A stretch of DNA of 64,000 bases from Pseudomonas baetica (GCF_002813455.1 NZ_PHHE01000001.1:4336001-4400000), one strand, 5' to 3'; positions 16,810 to 26,687 are shown, counted from the first letter of the stretch. Notes: generated from the letters alone by a model not told the origin. A program made the numbers and translations.

Positions 16810-18048
16810 CTAAACCTTCGCCTCTTCCACCAGCTCTGTCATCCGGTCGCGTTTGGCCAGGGTCGGAAACAACTTGATCCACGTCCCCGTCACTACCAGA
16901 GTGCCGATCCCGCCCATGACCACCGCCGGCACCGTGCCGAACCAGTGGGCGGTGAGGCCGGATTCGAATTCGCCCAACTGGTTCGAGGCGCCGATGAACA
17001 GGCCGTTCACCGCGCTGACCCGGCCGCGCATTTCGTCTGGGGTTTCCAGTTGCACGAAGGAAGCGCGGATCACCATGCTGATCATGTCCGCTGCGCCGAG
17101 CACGACCAGCACCGCCAGCGAGAACCAGAAGGAGGTCGACAGGCCGAAGGCGATGGTCGCGACGCCGAAGATGCCGACCGCGGTGAACATCACCCGGCCG
17201 ACGTTGCGCTCCACGGCAAATCGCGCCAGGAACAGTGACATCGCCAACGCGCCGACCGCCGGAGCCGAACGTAGCAGGCCGAGGCCCCACGGCCCGGTCA
17301 GCAGAATGTCTTTGGCAAACACCGGCAGCAACGCAGTGGCGCCGCCGAGCAGTACCGCGAACAGATCCAGAGAGATCGCCCCGAGAATGTCCGGACGGCT
17401 GCGAATGAAGCGGATCCCCGCCAGCAGTGAGTCCAGCGTGGCTTTGCCTTTATTCAACGGGGTCTGCCGGGCAGGCAGGTTGAGCATCAACGAACAGGCA
17501 ATCACATACAGAAGCACCGTCGGGCCGTAGACCCAGACGCTGCCGAACGCATAGAGCAAGCCACCGAGTGCCGGTGCGACGATGGTTGCTGACTGCTGCG
17601 CAGATTGCGCCGCCGCGACGGCCCGCGGGAACAACGATGCAGGCACGATGCTCGGCAGTAGCGCTTGAGTGGTCGGCATTTCAAACGAGCGCGCCGCACC
17701 CAGCAGGAAGGCGAGGATGAAGATCATTTCCCGGGTGATGTGATCGGTAGCACTGCCGATGGCCAGTGCCAACGCGATCAGCGCCTGTAACGACTGACAG
17801 ATGGCCGCGACCTTACGCCGGTCGTAACGGTCGGCGACATGCCCGGTGTGCAGCATGAACAGCACGCGCGGGGCGAATTCAACAAGCCCCACCAGACCCA
17901 AATCGAGCACGTTGCCGGTCAACTGATACAGATTCCAGCCAATCGCCACGGTGAGCATCTGAAAACCGCTGGCGGTGAAAATACGCGCCAGCCAAAACGC
18001 TAGAAAGGGACGATGGTGACGTAACAGCAGGGGCTCTTGGCTGGGCAT
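16810..18048 (-). CDS. MFS exporter (EntS-like, MFS_3)
   Basis: 412 residues with 11-12 hydrophobic segments. The opening LLRHHRPFLAFWLARIFTAS and the loop GHVADRYDRRKV match the MFS_3 family, whose members include the enterobactin exporter EntS. SSAVNGLFIGASNQLGEFESG-like sequence near the end is also typical. No siderophore genes lie nearby, so the substrate stays open. It reads towards higBA. Confidence 0.85.
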   Translation of the reverse strand: MPSQEPLLLRHHRPFLAFWLARIFTASGFQMLTVAIGWNLYQLTGNVLDLGLVGLVEFAPRVLFMLHTGHVADRYDRRKVAAICQSLQALIALALAIGSATDHITREMIFILAFLLGAARSFEMPTTQALLPSIVPASLFPRAVAAAQSAQQSATIVAPALGGLLYAFGSVWVYGPTVLLYVIACSLMLNLPARQTPLNKGKATLDSLLAGIRFIRSRPDILGAISLDLFAVLLGGATALLPVFAKDILLTGPWGLGLLRSAPAVGALAMSLFLARFAVERNVGRVMFTAVGIFGVATIAFGLSTSFWFSLAVLVVLGAADMISMVIRASFVQLETPDEMRGRVSAVNGLFIGASNQLGEFESGLTAHWFGTVPAVVMGGIGTLVVTGTWIKLFPTLAKRDRMTELVEEAKV

Positions 18049-18478
18049 CTGGAGGCAGGTCTGGTTCGAGGGGGAACTGCGAGGTTATCACCAGTCTGTA
18101 ACAGGAAGTTGCTATGACAAAAAATTAGTTAGCCAGACATCGATTATCCCTGCACCCCAACTCCTTGGGGCAAGGGAGCTCGCCGGTTCACCGCATGGGA
18201 TGTACTTCAGAGCATTGCCCCGCAACCGTGAGGCAACTTGTCACGCGGCAAACGACCACGCCGTTCTCCGTCGGAAATAGGACTACTCTTTTAACGTTGC
18301 TTGATCCAGATCAAGGCCTCTAACGGAATTGATCCGGTGGCCCGTCGGCCAGACTCCCTGCGTTGCGATGGTTGTTAAAAAAGAACGAATCAGAATTCGC
18401 CACACTCCATATCCGTGGGGGCAGTAGGCGCAGGGGTCACAAGCCCCCAAGCCGGTATTACCTGACAGAGGAAGACTT
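18049..18478. promoter_or_regulatory. Long leader/control region of cioAB
   Basis: 430 bp between the MFS exporter and cioA with no credible gene. It contains a perfect ANR/FNR box at 18301-18314. The remaining sequence has no repeat or hairpin I can name. Confidence 0.6.
18301..18314. promoter_or_regulatory. ANR/FNR box
   Basis: TTGATCCAGATCAA is a perfect TTGAT-N4-ATCAA palindrome 165 bp before cioA. ANR is known to control cioAB in P. aeruginosa, so binding by ANR under low oxygen is likely. Confidence 0.85.
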
Positions 18479-19921
18479 ATGTTCGGTTTAGAGGCACTCG
18501 ATCTCGCCCGAATTCAGTTCGCGTTCACCATCTCGTTCCACATCCTGTTCCCGGCCATCACCATTGGTCTGGCGAGTTACCTGGCTGTGCTCGAAGGCTT
18601 GTGGCTCAAGACCCGCAACGACACCTACCGTGACCTTTATCATTTCTGGTCAAAGATCTTTGCCGTCAACTTCGGCATGGGTGTGGTCTCCGGTCTGGTG
18701 ATGGCCTATCAGTTCGGTACCAACTGGAGCCGCTTCTCGGACTTCGCCGGTGCCGTTACCGGGCCTTTGCTGACCTATGAAGTGCTCACGGCGTTCTTCC
18801 TTGAGGCTGGTTTTCTCGGGGTGATGCTGTTTGGCTGGAACAAAGTCGGCCGCGGCCTGCACTTCTTCTCCACGGTAATGGTGGCGATCGGTACGTTGAT
18901 TTCGACCTTCTGGATTCTTGCGTCCAACAGCTGGATGCAAACCCCGCAGGGCTTCGAAATCGTTAACGGTCAGGTCATTCCTACCGACTGGCTGGCGATC
19001 ATTTTCAACCCGTCGTTCCCGTACCGCCTGATGCACATGGCGACTGCCGCGTTCGTGGCCACGGCGTTCTTCGTCGGCTCGTCAGCTGCCTGGCACTTGC
19101 TGCGCGGCAAGGACAACCCGGCTATCCGCACCATGCTGTCGATGGCGATGTGGATGGCGCTGATTGTCGCGCCGATTCAAGCCGTCATCGGTGACTTCCA
19201 TGGCCTCAATACCCTTGAGCATCAACCGGCAAAAATCGCCGCGATCGAAGGCCACTGGGAAAACAAGGGCGATGAAGCGACGCCGCTGATCCTGTTCGGC
19301 TGGCCGGACATGAAAGAAGAGAAAACCAAATTCGCCGTGGAGATCCCGTACCTCGGCAGCCTGATCCTGACTCACTCGCTGGATAAGCAGGTACCGGCGC
19401 TCAAGGATTTTCCGCCTGAAGACCGGCCGAATTCGACCATCGTGTTCTGGTCGTTCCGAATCATGGTCGGCCTCGGTTTCCTGATGATCTTCACCGGTCT
19501 GTGGAGTCTGTGGCTACGTAAGCGCGACACGCTCTACACCTCGCGTCCGTTCCTGTATCTGGCGTTGTGGATGGGGCCTTCCGGGCTTATCGCAATCCTC
19601 GCCGGTTGGTTTACCACTGAAATCGGTCGCCAGCCATGGGTGGTCTACGGGCTGATGCGCACCGCGGATGCGTCCTCCAACCACAGCTTCATGCAGATGA
19701 GCATCACCCTGATCATGTTTGTGGTGGTGTATTTCGCGCTGTTCGGTGCGGGCCTCGGCTACATGATGCGGCTTGTGCGCAAAGGACCGAAAACCGACGA
19801 GGGCAAGGAAACCAACGACGGTGGTCCTGGCCAGAAACGCACACCGGCCCGGCCATTGTCCGCTGCTGAAGACGATGGCGCCGAGGCTGACCACAGCCCA
19901 ACCCTGACCAAGGAGATTTGA
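18479..19921 (+). CDS. cioA: Cyanide-insensitive terminal oxidase subunit I
   Basis: 480 residues, cytochrome bd subunit I. It opens with LEALDLARIQFAFTISFHIL, carrying the heme b595/d ligand His, and holds TEIGRQPWVVYG (about 380), the quinol-oxidase signature. The region between the middle helices is short, as in the short-Q-loop CIO branch rather than the long-loop E. coli CydA. It oxidises ubiquinol and reduces O2 to water in the inner membrane and is resistant to cyanide. GAGGAAGACTT precedes the ATG. It is followed by cioB three bases after its stop. Confidence 0.93.
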   Translation: MFGLEALDLARIQFAFTISFHILFPAITIGLASYLAVLEGLWLKTRNDTYRDLYHFWSKIFAVNFGMGVVSGLVMAYQFGTNWSRFSDFAGAVTGPLLTYEVLTAFFLEAGFLGVMLFGWNKVGRGLHFFSTVMVAIGTLISTFWILASNSWMQTPQGFEIVNGQVIPTDWLAIIFNPSFPYRLMHMATAAFVATAFFVGSSAAWHLLRGKDNPAIRTMLSMAMWMALIVAPIQAVIGDFHGLNTLEHQPAKIAAIEGHWENKGDEATPLILFGWPDMKEEKTKFAVEIPYLGSLILTHSLDKQVPALKDFPPEDRPNSTIVFWSFRIMVGLGFLMIFTGLWSLWLRKRDTLYTSRPFLYLALWMGPSGLIAILAGWFTTEIGRQPWVVYGLMRTADASSNHSFMQMSITLIMFVVVYFALFGAGLGYMMRLVRKGPKTDEGKETNDGGPGQKRTPARPLSAAEDDGAEADHSPTLTKEI

Positions 19922-19924
19922 ATC

Positions 19925-20932
19925 ATGGGTATTGATCTTCCGCTGATCTGGGCCGTGATCATCATCTTCGGCATCATGATGTACGTGGTCATGGACGGCT
20001 TCGACCTGGGGATCGGGATTCTCTTCCCGTTCATCCCGGGAAAGACTGACCGTGACGTAATGATGAACACCGTCGCCCCGGTCTGGGACGGTAACGAAAC
20101 CTGGCTGGTGCTGGGTGGCGCGGCGTTGTTCGGCGCGTTTCCGCTGGCGTACTCGGTGGTGTTGTCGGCGTTGTACCTGCCGCTGATCTTCATGCTGATC
20201 GGCCTGATTTTCCGTGGCGTGGCGTTCGAGTTCCGCTTCAAGGCCAAGGACGACAAGCGTCACCTGTGGGACAAGGCGTTCATCGGCGGTTCGGTGGCCG
20301 CGACGTTCTTCCAGGGTGTGGCGCTCGGTGCGTTCATCGATGGCTTGCCCGTGGTCAACCGGCAGTTTGCCGGCGGCTCGCTGGATTGGCTGACGCCGTT
20401 CACGATGTTCTGCGGTGCTGCGCTGGTGGTGGCCTACGCCCTGCTAGGTTGCACCTGGCTGATCATGAAAACCGAAGGCAAGCTTCAGGAACAGATGCAT
20501 AACCTGGCCCGGCCGCTGGCCTTCGTACTGCTGGCGGTGATCGGTATCGTCAGTATCTGGACGCCGCTGGCGCATCCGGACATCGCGACACGCTGGTTCA
20601 GCATGCCGAACCTGTTCTGGTTCATGCCGGTACCCATTCTGGTGCTGGTGACGATGTACGGTTTGATTCGCGCCGTGGCGCGCAATGCCAACTACATGCC
20701 GTTCCTGCTGACCCTGGTGCTGATCTTCCTCGGCTACAGCGGCTTGGGTATCAGCCTGTGGCCGAACATCGTGCCGCCGTCGATCTCGATCTGGGACGCC
20801 GCCGCACCGCCGCAAAGTCAGGGCTTCATGCTGGTCGGCACGTTATTCATCATCCCGTTCATCCTGGGTTACACCTTCTGGAGCTATTACGTGTTCCGCG
20901 GCAAGGTCACCCATGAAGACGGCTACCACTAA
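19925..20932 (+). CDS. cioB: Cyanide-insensitive terminal oxidase subunit II
   Basis: 335 residues, eight or more hydrophobic segments. The start region VMDGFDLGIGILFPFIPGK and VWDGNETWLVLGGAALFGAF are the CydB/CioB signatures. It pairs with CioA to form the bd-type quinol oxidase. The gap to cioA is three bases, and a small membrane protein gene follows 63 bp downstream, so the three form one operon. Confidence 0.93.
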   Translation: MGIDLPLIWAVIIIFGIMMYVVMDGFDLGIGILFPFIPGKTDRDVMMNTVAPVWDGNETWLVLGGAALFGAFPLAYSVVLSALYLPLIFMLIGLIFRGVAFEFRFKAKDDKRHLWDKAFIGGSVAATFFQGVALGAFIDGLPVVNRQFAGGSLDWLTPFTMFCGAALVVAYALLGCTWLIMKTEGKLQEQMHNLARPLAFVLLAVIGIVSIWTPLAHPDIATRWFSMPNLFWFMPVPILVLVTMYGLIRAVARNANYMPFLLTLVLIFLGYSGLGISLWPNIVPPSISIWDAAAPPQSQGFMLVGTLFIIPFILGYTFWSYYVFRGKVTHEDGYH

Positions 20933-20995
20933 GCGAAACCCTGCTCGCGATGGCGTCGGTAGCGACGCCATCAATCTTGAAGAGGTTTAAAGAAA

Positions 20996-21163
20996 ATGAC
21001 CGGCAAACATTCCCTGCACGACATTGAAGAAGCCGAAAAAAAACCGCTGTGGCAGCGGCTCGGCTGGTTGGCCATGATTTGGGTCGGTAGCGTAGGAGCG
21101 CTGTTTATCGTCGCCAGCCTGATGCGCATGTTCATGAACGCCGCAGGCCTGACCACTCACTGA
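20996..21163 (+). CDS. Small membrane protein after cioAB (DUF2474-like)
   Basis: A 55-residue protein starting MTGKHSLHDIEEAEKKPLWQ with one transmembrane helix (LGWLAMIWVGSVGALFIVAS). A DUF2474-type small protein is commonly annotated downstream of cioAB and is thought to be the counterpart of CydX/CbdX, a stabilising subunit of bd oxidases. AGAGG lies upstream of the ATG, and a terminator follows within 40 bp. Confidence 0.82.
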   Translation: MTGKHSLHDIEEAEKKPLWQRLGWLAMIWVGSVGALFIVASLMRMFMNAAGLTTH

Positions 21164-21199
21164 AGCACCCCGTCCCGGCGCCTTCGGGAACGGATTTGA

Positions 21200-21225
21200 A
21201 ACCCTCCGCATGGAGGGTTTTTTTT
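21200..21225 (+). terminator. Terminator of the cio operon
   Basis: AACCCTCC and GGAGGGTT form an 8-bp stem with a GCAT loop followed by a T run. Confidence 0.9.
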
Positions 21226-21231
21226 CGCGGT

Positions 21232-22356
21232 TTACTTGCGCGCCTTGAGGATCACGAACTTTGGCGTAGCGGCCACTTGCTCGACACCACGGAACAGCCG
21301 CGCCAGTTTGCTGTGATAGCCAAGGTGACGGTTGCCGACGATGTACAACGCACCGCCCACCACCAACGCCTCGCGCGCCTGCTGAAACATGCGCCAGGCC
21401 AGAAAGTCGCCAACCACTTGTTGCTGATGGAAGGGCGGATTGCACAGCACGACATCCAGCGATTGCGGCTCTTGACCGGCAAGACCATCACCGGCCCGCA
21501 CAATCACGTCGCGATCACCCAGCGCGGCACGCCAGTTTTCGGCGGCCGATTGCACGGCCATATACGATTCATCGACCAGCGTGTAATGCGCGTCTGGGTT
21601 TTGCAGCGCGCTGGCAATCGCCAGCACACCGTTACCGCAACCGAGGTCAGCGACCCGCGCCGTGCCGAGGTTCTTTGGCAAGTGCGGGAGAAAGGCGCGG
21701 GTACCGATGTCCAGGCCTTCGCGGCAGAACACATTGGCGTGGTTCAGCAGTTCAATGGCCGGATCGTCAAGGCGATAACGCGTCGGATAGGGCGACACTG
21801 CCGGTGCTTTCGCTTCAGGAGTGGCGATCAGCAAGCGTGCTTTTTTTACCGCCAGTGAGGCCTGTACCGGGCCGATGTAGCGCTCCAGTAGATCGCCGGC
21901 GGCGCGCGGCAAATGCTTGACCATCGCCGCTGCGATCACTTCTGCGCCGGGGGCCAATTGCCCTCGCAGGCGAATCAGCTGTTCTTCGAACAGCGCCAGG
22001 GTTTTCGGGACGCGGATCAACACCCGGTCGAACGGCCCGACTACCGGCTCACTGGCCGGGATACCGCGGATCGCATCGAATGCCTGGCCATTGCGCAGCA
22101 GGTTTTTTTCCAGCCCCTGAAAACCCAGAAACGAATCACCGCTGCTGACGACCCGGACCTTGCCCAGCAGACTGGCTACCAGTGCGCCGAAGCTGTCGTT
22201 GAGTACCAATACTCGGGTTTCGGCCGTCGGCTGCTGTGCGGCCAGGTGGTTGAGCAGGTATTCATCCGCCGCATCGAATGCTTGCAGCGGTTCGTTCTGC
22301 TGTTCGGGTTGGCGGATCAGATCGAGTTGAGCGAAGGGGGTATCGAGCAAAGGCAT
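21232..22356 (-). CDS. rlmG: 23S rRNA (guanine-N2)-methyltransferase G
   Basis: 374 residues from MPLLDTPFAQLDLIR; the open frame extends 24 codons further but the family starts here. Two duplicated methyltransferase halves are present, the C-terminal one active: VADLGCGNGVLAIASA (SAM site, about 235) and VLCNPPFHQQQ (catalytic NPPF, about 305). This is the RsmC/RlmG architecture; the LDLIRQPEQQNEPLQAFDAA opening favours RlmG, which methylates G1835 of 23S rRNA in E. coli. Confidence 0.88.
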   Translation of the reverse strand: MPLLDTPFAQLDLIRQPEQQNEPLQAFDAADEYLLNHLAAQQPTAETRVLVLNDSFGALVASLLGKVRVVSSGDSFLGFQGLEKNLLRNGQAFDAIRGIPASEPVVGPFDRVLIRVPKTLALFEEQLIRLRGQLAPGAEVIAAAMVKHLPRAAGDLLERYIGPVQASLAVKKARLLIATPEAKAPAVSPYPTRYRLDDPAIELLNHANVFCREGLDIGTRAFLPHLPKNLGTARVADLGCGNGVLAIASALQNPDAHYTLVDESYMAVQSAAENWRAALGDRDVIVRAGDGLAGQEPQSLDVVLCNPPFHQQQVVGDFLAWRMFQQAREALVVGGALYIVGNRHLGYHSKLARLFRGVEQVAATPKFVILKARK

Positions 22357-22530
22357 GGGGCGGGGACTCAGGTAATCGACGGGTGTCCGGCCGCCTTGAC
22401 GCTGTGCGGCGGAACCGACCGAGTGCAATTCGACGCTTCAGTTCACGTCATCACTCAGGAAGGTCACAAATGTTACGTTTTTTTCCAGGCAAATACCCGT
22501 GTGTTTTCACCTGCACGCCGCTGTCGCCTT

Positions 22531-23244
22531 TCAGATGATGCCGATCTTGGCCGCCCTCATCACGGCAGAAATCTTGTTGCAGACATTCAGCTTCTGAAGA
22601 ATTTTTTGTATGTAATAGCCCACTGTCCGTTCGCTGATACTGAGAATCCTCGCAATTTCGTAGGCCGTCTTGCCCAGCGCCGAGAGTTGCAGAACTTCCA
22701 GCTCACGTGCGGTAAGGCGCGGATACTCAGACTTGCCAGGTCTGCGAGGCAGGGAACGGGCGAACAGATCACTCAAATGATTGGTGACGTAAAACATGTA
22801 ACCGAAATGCTCGTACAGCTCGAACGGGCTGATCGGACAATGCCTTCTGGACAGGCTGACAATGCTGCTGAAACCGTTTTCCTCGTGGTTGAAGGACTGT
22901 GACCAGCCGTGATGTATCCCGTATTGCTGCAATAGCTGCCACAGAGAAGGCGCATTCGCAAAAACCGCCTCACTCCAGACAAGCGGCAGCATTGATTGTT
23001 GGCAATGCGAGGTTATCGGGTCCGTCTCTACGTGCCCTTCCTGTTCATATTCGAGGTTCCAGCCTTTGGGGTAATTGTCGATTCGCAGGGGCTTGAACGG
23101 AGGTCCTCCATCGCACGGAGTGATAACGATACTGCAAAAGTTAAAACCGAGATTTTCGATAAAACGAAGCAGCACCGCAAAAGCACTATCTATATTTCTG
23201 GCAAACGTCAGTTGTTTTAGCTGCGACTCCTTCCATGTCTCCAT
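22531..23244 (-). CDS. LuxR-type quorum-sensing regulator, solo (LasR-like)
   Basis: 237 residues from METWKESQ, chosen over a GTG six codons upstream because GGAGA is seven bases before it. The N-terminal domain keeps the acyl-homoserine-lactone pocket residues: NYPKGWNLEY, ETDPITSHC and LPLVW (the invariant W, Y, D-P and W), then GIHHGW. The C-terminal DNA-binding domain LTARELEVLQLSALGKTAYE ... VGYYIQKILQKLNV is a standard LuxR HTH. The pocket spacing is close to LasR. No luxI-type synthase is in the window, so it is a LuxR solo or pairs with a distant synthase. Confidence 0.88.
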   Translation of the reverse strand: METWKESQLKQLTFARNIDSAFAVLLRFIENLGFNFCSIVITPCDGGPPFKPLRIDNYPKGWNLEYEQEGHVETDPITSHCQQSMLPLVWSEAVFANAPSLWQLLQQYGIHHGWSQSFNHEENGFSSIVSLSRRHCPISPFELYEHFGYMFYVTNHLSDLFARSLPRRPGKSEYPRLTARELEVLQLSALGKTAYEIARILSISERTVGYYIQKILQKLNVCNKISAVMRAAKIGII

Positions 23245-23565
23245 TACCACTCTCCAATTCACCGGCTTTTCTCTGGGGGTGCAGTTGGATCCAAAACCGC
23301 ACGCAAACGAGTGTAGGAGATTTCTTACGGTGCGGAGGGATTTTTTCGCTCTTTGTATAAACGGTTTTTGAGTAAAGCGTTATGAGGACTTGATATGAGA
23401 TTCAACATGTAACTCGGCTTTTACATATCGTTACAGTTATTATCTGGTTGGTTAATTAGTTGATTTTGTATTAATGGGCTGGTCGCGAAATGCCATTACT
23501 TTTTGCTGGTATTACTGCCAGCGCGTTTGCGCGAAACTGGCGTCATCGTTCAATGGAATCTCGCC
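23245..23565. other. AT-rich divergent intergenic region
   Basis: 321 bp between the luxR solo and fpr. It must hold both promoters. I see no lux-box dyad or other recognised operator. Confidence 0.5.
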
Positions 23566-24342
23566 ATGACCGCCAGTGCAGAGAAATTTACCCGCCAGAC
23601 ACTGCTTGATGTGCAGCCCCTGACCCCCAGCCTGTTCACCTTGCGCATCACCCGCGATGCAGGTTTTCGTTTCCGCGCCGGGCAATTCGCCCGGCTCGGC
23701 GTGACCAAGGCGGATGGCACCACCGTATGGCGTGCCTACTCAATGGTGTCGTCACCGTTCGACGAGTTTCTCGAGTTTTTTTCAATCGTGGTCCCGGACG
23801 GCGAGTTCACCAGTGGATTGAGCCGGCTTGAAACGGGCGATACCTTGTTGGTAGAGCGTCAGGCGTTCGGCTATCTGACACTTGATCGTTTCGTCGATGG
23901 TCGCGATCTGTGGTTGCTGTCGACCGGCACCGGTGTGGCACCGTTTCTATCGATCCTGCAGGATTTCGAAGTCTGGGAGAGGTTCGAGCGGATCATTCTG
24001 GTGTACAGCGTGCGCGAAGCGCAGGAACTGGCTTATCTGCCGCTGATAGCCGGGCTCGCACAGCGTGATTATCTGGCTGAGCACGCCGAAAAACTGCAAT
24101 TCATTCCCATCGTCACCCGCGAGCAACATCCTGGCGCCTTGAACGCACGCATCACGGCGTTGATCGAGAATGGTGAACTGGAGCGTGCCGCTGGTGTTGA
24201 ACTGACGGCAGAGCATTCGCGAGTCATGCTGTGCGGCAATCCGCAGATGATCGATGACACCCGCACCTTGCTGAAACAGCGGCATATGCGTCTGAGCCTC
24301 ACGCGTAAGCCAGGCCAGGTGGCCGTTGAAAACTACTGGTAA
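23566..24342 (+). CDS. fpr: Ferredoxin/flavodoxin--NADP reductase
   Basis: 258 residues from MTASAEKFTRQTLLDVQPL. FAD-binding sequence RFRAGQFARLGV and WRAYSMVSSP, the NADP-binding LLSTGTGVAPFLSILQD, and the C-terminal VAVENYW mark the bacterial Fpr (subclass I) family. It exchanges electrons between NADPH and ferredoxin or flavodoxin, serving iron-sulphur repair and redox defence. Open reading extends 21 codons upstream, but this ATG fits the family length. Confidence 0.93.
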   Translation: MTASAEKFTRQTLLDVQPLTPSLFTLRITRDAGFRFRAGQFARLGVTKADGTTVWRAYSMVSSPFDEFLEFFSIVVPDGEFTSGLSRLETGDTLLVERQAFGYLTLDRFVDGRDLWLLSTGTGVAPFLSILQDFEVWERFERIILVYSVREAQELAYLPLIAGLAQRDYLAEHAEKLQFIPIVTREQHPGALNARITALIENGELERAAGVELTAEHSRVMLCGNPQMIDDTRTLLKQRHMRLSLTRKPGQVAVENYW

Positions 24343-24372
24343 AAAAAACGGCACCTCGCAGGTGCCGTTTTC
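24341..24372. terminator. Bidirectional terminator between fpr and mscL
   Basis: AACGGCACCT and AGGTGCCGTT form a 10-bp stem with a CGC loop, flanked by an A run and a T run so it can serve both convergent genes. Confidence 0.92.
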
Positions 24373-24384
24373 TATTAGGCGGGA

Positions 24385-24801
24385 TTATTCAGGGCGGTTG
24401 TTCTGGGCCTTGAGCAAGTCGCGGATCTCACCCAGCAGTTCCTCTTCTTTGGTTGGGACCGGCGGCAGAGACGGGGCCACGGCCTCTTCGCGCTTCAAAC
24501 GGTTGATCGCTTTGACACCCATGAAGATCGCGAAAGCAACGATGATGAAATCAAGCACGCTCTGGATGAATTTGCCGTAAGCCAGCATCACAGCGGGGGC
24601 GTTACCCTCGGCGGCTTTTAACGTCACGGCGAGGTCACTGAAATCCACCCCACCGATCAAAAGGCCAATCGGCGGCATGATCACGTCACCGACAAACGAC
24701 GAAACGATCTTGCCGAAGGCGGCGCCGATGATGATACCGACAGCCATGTCGACCACGTTGCCTTTGACCGCGAAGGCCTTGAACTCACTTATCACGCCCA
24801 T
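24385..24801 (-). CDS. mscL: Large-conductance mechanosensitive channel
   Basis: 138 residues, normal for MscL. The N-terminal amphipathic helix [20 protein letters not shown], the first pore helix [19 protein letters not shown] and the second helix [20 protein letters not shown] are all present, followed by the cytoplasmic helix [13 protein letters not shown]. The homopentamer opens in the inner membrane to release solutes on hypo-osmotic shock. Confidence 0.97.
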   Translation of the reverse strand: MGVISEFKAFAVKGNVVDMAVGIIIGAAFGKIVSSFVGDVIMPPIGLLIGGVDFSDLAVTLKAAEGNAPAVMLAYGKFIQSVLDFIIVAFAIFMGVKAINRLKREEAVAPSLPPVPTKEEELLGEIRDLLKAQNNRPE

Positions 24802-25085
24802 AGGTTATTCCTTGTTACAGATGAGGTTGGTGTACGCAGTGTAAATCAGCAAAACGCGTCCTGCGCGAAACACCTTCTTACAATGCCCGTTTTTATCGAC
24901 AGATTAATCGCCGATAAGTTTGCAAAGTGCCACTAATCGCGCGCGAAATACGCCGCAACTCGCTGATCGGGAAGCTAAAATTTTCAATCGCCAAGTTATG
25001 AACATTCTATTTATGTTCGCAGGCGTAGCCCTCTAGCCTTTGGTTGGCGCACCTGGATGCGCCCAAAAAACCAGAGGAACCTGAT

Positions 25086-26627
25086 ATGACGTCCGCACTT
25101 GGATTGGGGGCTTTTCCCCATCGCCGTACACTGGGTGTATTCACCGCCAGCCTGTTAACCTTCTCTGTACATGCCGCGCCTCTGACCCGTGATAACGGTG
25201 CAGCGGTCGGCGACAACCAGAACTCGCAAACCGCTGGAGCCAACGGCCCGGTGCTGCTGCAGGATGTGCAACTGATTCAGAAGCTGCAGCGCTTTGATCG
25301 TGAACGTATTCCCGAGCGTGTGGTGCATGCTCGAGGCACCGGCGCCCATGGCACTTTTACGGTGACCAACGACCTCAGTGACCTGAGCAAGGCCAAAGTC
25401 TTCGCTACCGGACAAACCACGCCGGTGTTCGTGCGTTTCTCCGCCGTGGTTCACGGTAACCACTCCCCGGAAACCCTGCGCGACCCACGGGGGTTTGCCA
25501 CCAAGTTCTACACCGCCGATGGCAACTGGGACTTGGTCGGCAATAATTTTCCGACGTTCTTTATCCGTGATGCGATCAAGTTCCCGGACATGGTGCATGC
25601 GTTCAAACCCGACCCGCGTACCAACCTCGACGATGATTCGCGCCGATTCGACTTTTTCTCCCACGTACCGGAAGCCACGCGTACGCTGACCGAGTTGTAT
25701 TCCAACTCAGGCACGCCTGCCAGTTATCGAGAGATGGATGGCAATGGGGTGCATGCCTATAAGTTGATCAATGCCAAGGGTGAAGTGCATTACGTAAAGT
25801 TTCACTGGAAGAGCTTGCAAGGCATCAACAATCTCACCCCTGAACAAGTCACAAAAGTTCAGGGTCAGGATTACAGTCATATGACCAATGATCTGGTGAC
25901 TAATATAAACAAAGGCAACTTCCCTAAATGGGACTTGTACATTCAGGTTCTGAAACCACAAGACTTGTCCAAGTTTGATTTCGATCCACTGGACGCTACA
26001 AAGATCTGGCCGGGTATTGCGGAACGAAAAGTTGGGCAAATGGTGTTGAACCGCAATCCGGCAAATGTCTTCCAGGAAACTGAACAGGTTGCCATGGCAC
26101 CCGCCAATGTTGTTCCGGGAATTGAACCTTCGGAGGATCGTCTGTTACAGGGGCGAGTGTTCTCTTACGCTGACACGCAAATGTATCGCCTGGGTGCCAA
26201 TGCTCTGCAGTTGCCCATCAACGCGCCTAAGGTGGCGGTGAATAACGGCAATCAGGATGGCGCGATGAATTTCGGTGCCAGCCAGTCCGGTGTGAACTAT
26301 CAGCCGAGCCGTTTGCAACCGCGTGAAGAAACCCCAGCCGCGCGTTACAGCCAATTGGCGCTGTCGGGCAGCACACAGCAGGCGAAGATCCAGCGTGAGC
26401 AGAACTTCAAGCAGGCCGGCGATCTGTATCGCTCGTTCAGCAAAAAGGAACGCCGCGATCTGATCGACAGCTTCGGCGGTTCGCTGGCCAGCACCGATGA
26501 CGAGAGCAAGCACATCATCCTGTCCTTCCTTTATAGGGCCGATCCGGAATACGGCACCGGCGTGACCGAGGTGGCCAAGGGTGATCTGAGTCGGGTCAAG
26601 GCACTGGCGGCCAAACTGGCTGACTGA
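25086..26627 (+). CDS. katB: Periplasmic/inducible catalase
   Basis: 513 residues from MTSALGLGAFPHRRTLGVF; GAGGAAC lies before this ATG. The signal peptide ends around SVHAAPLTRDNG. Catalase landmarks are ERVVHARGTGAHG (distal His), GNNFPTFFIRDAIKFPD (distal Asn and substrate channel) and RVFSYADTQMYRLG (proximal heme-ligand Tyr). The small-subunit length and signal peptide match KatB of Pseudomonas, induced by peroxide through OxyR. Followed by ankB, as in P. aeruginosa. Confidence 0.93.
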   Translation: MTSALGLGAFPHRRTLGVFTASLLTFSVHAAPLTRDNGAAVGDNQNSQTAGANGPVLLQDVQLIQKLQRFDRERIPERVVHARGTGAHGTFTVTNDLSDLSKAKVFATGQTTPVFVRFSAVVHGNHSPETLRDPRGFATKFYTADGNWDLVGNNFPTFFIRDAIKFPDMVHAFKPDPRTNLDDDSRRFDFFSHVPEATRTLTELYSNSGTPASYREMDGNGVHAYKLINAKGEVHYVKFHWKSLQGINNLTPEQVTKVQGQDYSHMTNDLVTNINKGNFPKWDLYIQVLKPQDLSKFDFDPLDATKIWPGIAERKVGQMVLNRNPANVFQETEQVAMAPANVVPGIEPSEDRLLQGRVFSYADTQMYRLGANALQLPINAPKVAVNNGNQDGAMNFGASQSGVNYQPSRLQPREETPAARYSQLALSGSTQQAKIQREQNFKQAGDLYRSFSKKERRDLIDSFGGSLASTDDESKHIILSFLYRADPEYGTGVTEVAKGDLSRVKALAAKLAD

Positions 26628-26645
26628 TCCGACGCTTATCCCAAG

Positions 26646-26669
26646 CGGGGCCTGAATCAGGCCCCGTTT
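26646..26669 (+). terminator. Hairpin after katB
   Basis: CGGGGCCTG and CAGGCCCCG form a 9-bp stem with a 3-nt loop and a short T stretch. Placed between katB and ankB, it is probably an attenuating stop rather than a full one. Confidence 0.7.
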
Positions 26670-26687
26670 CGCCAAAGGAGGCTGCTG

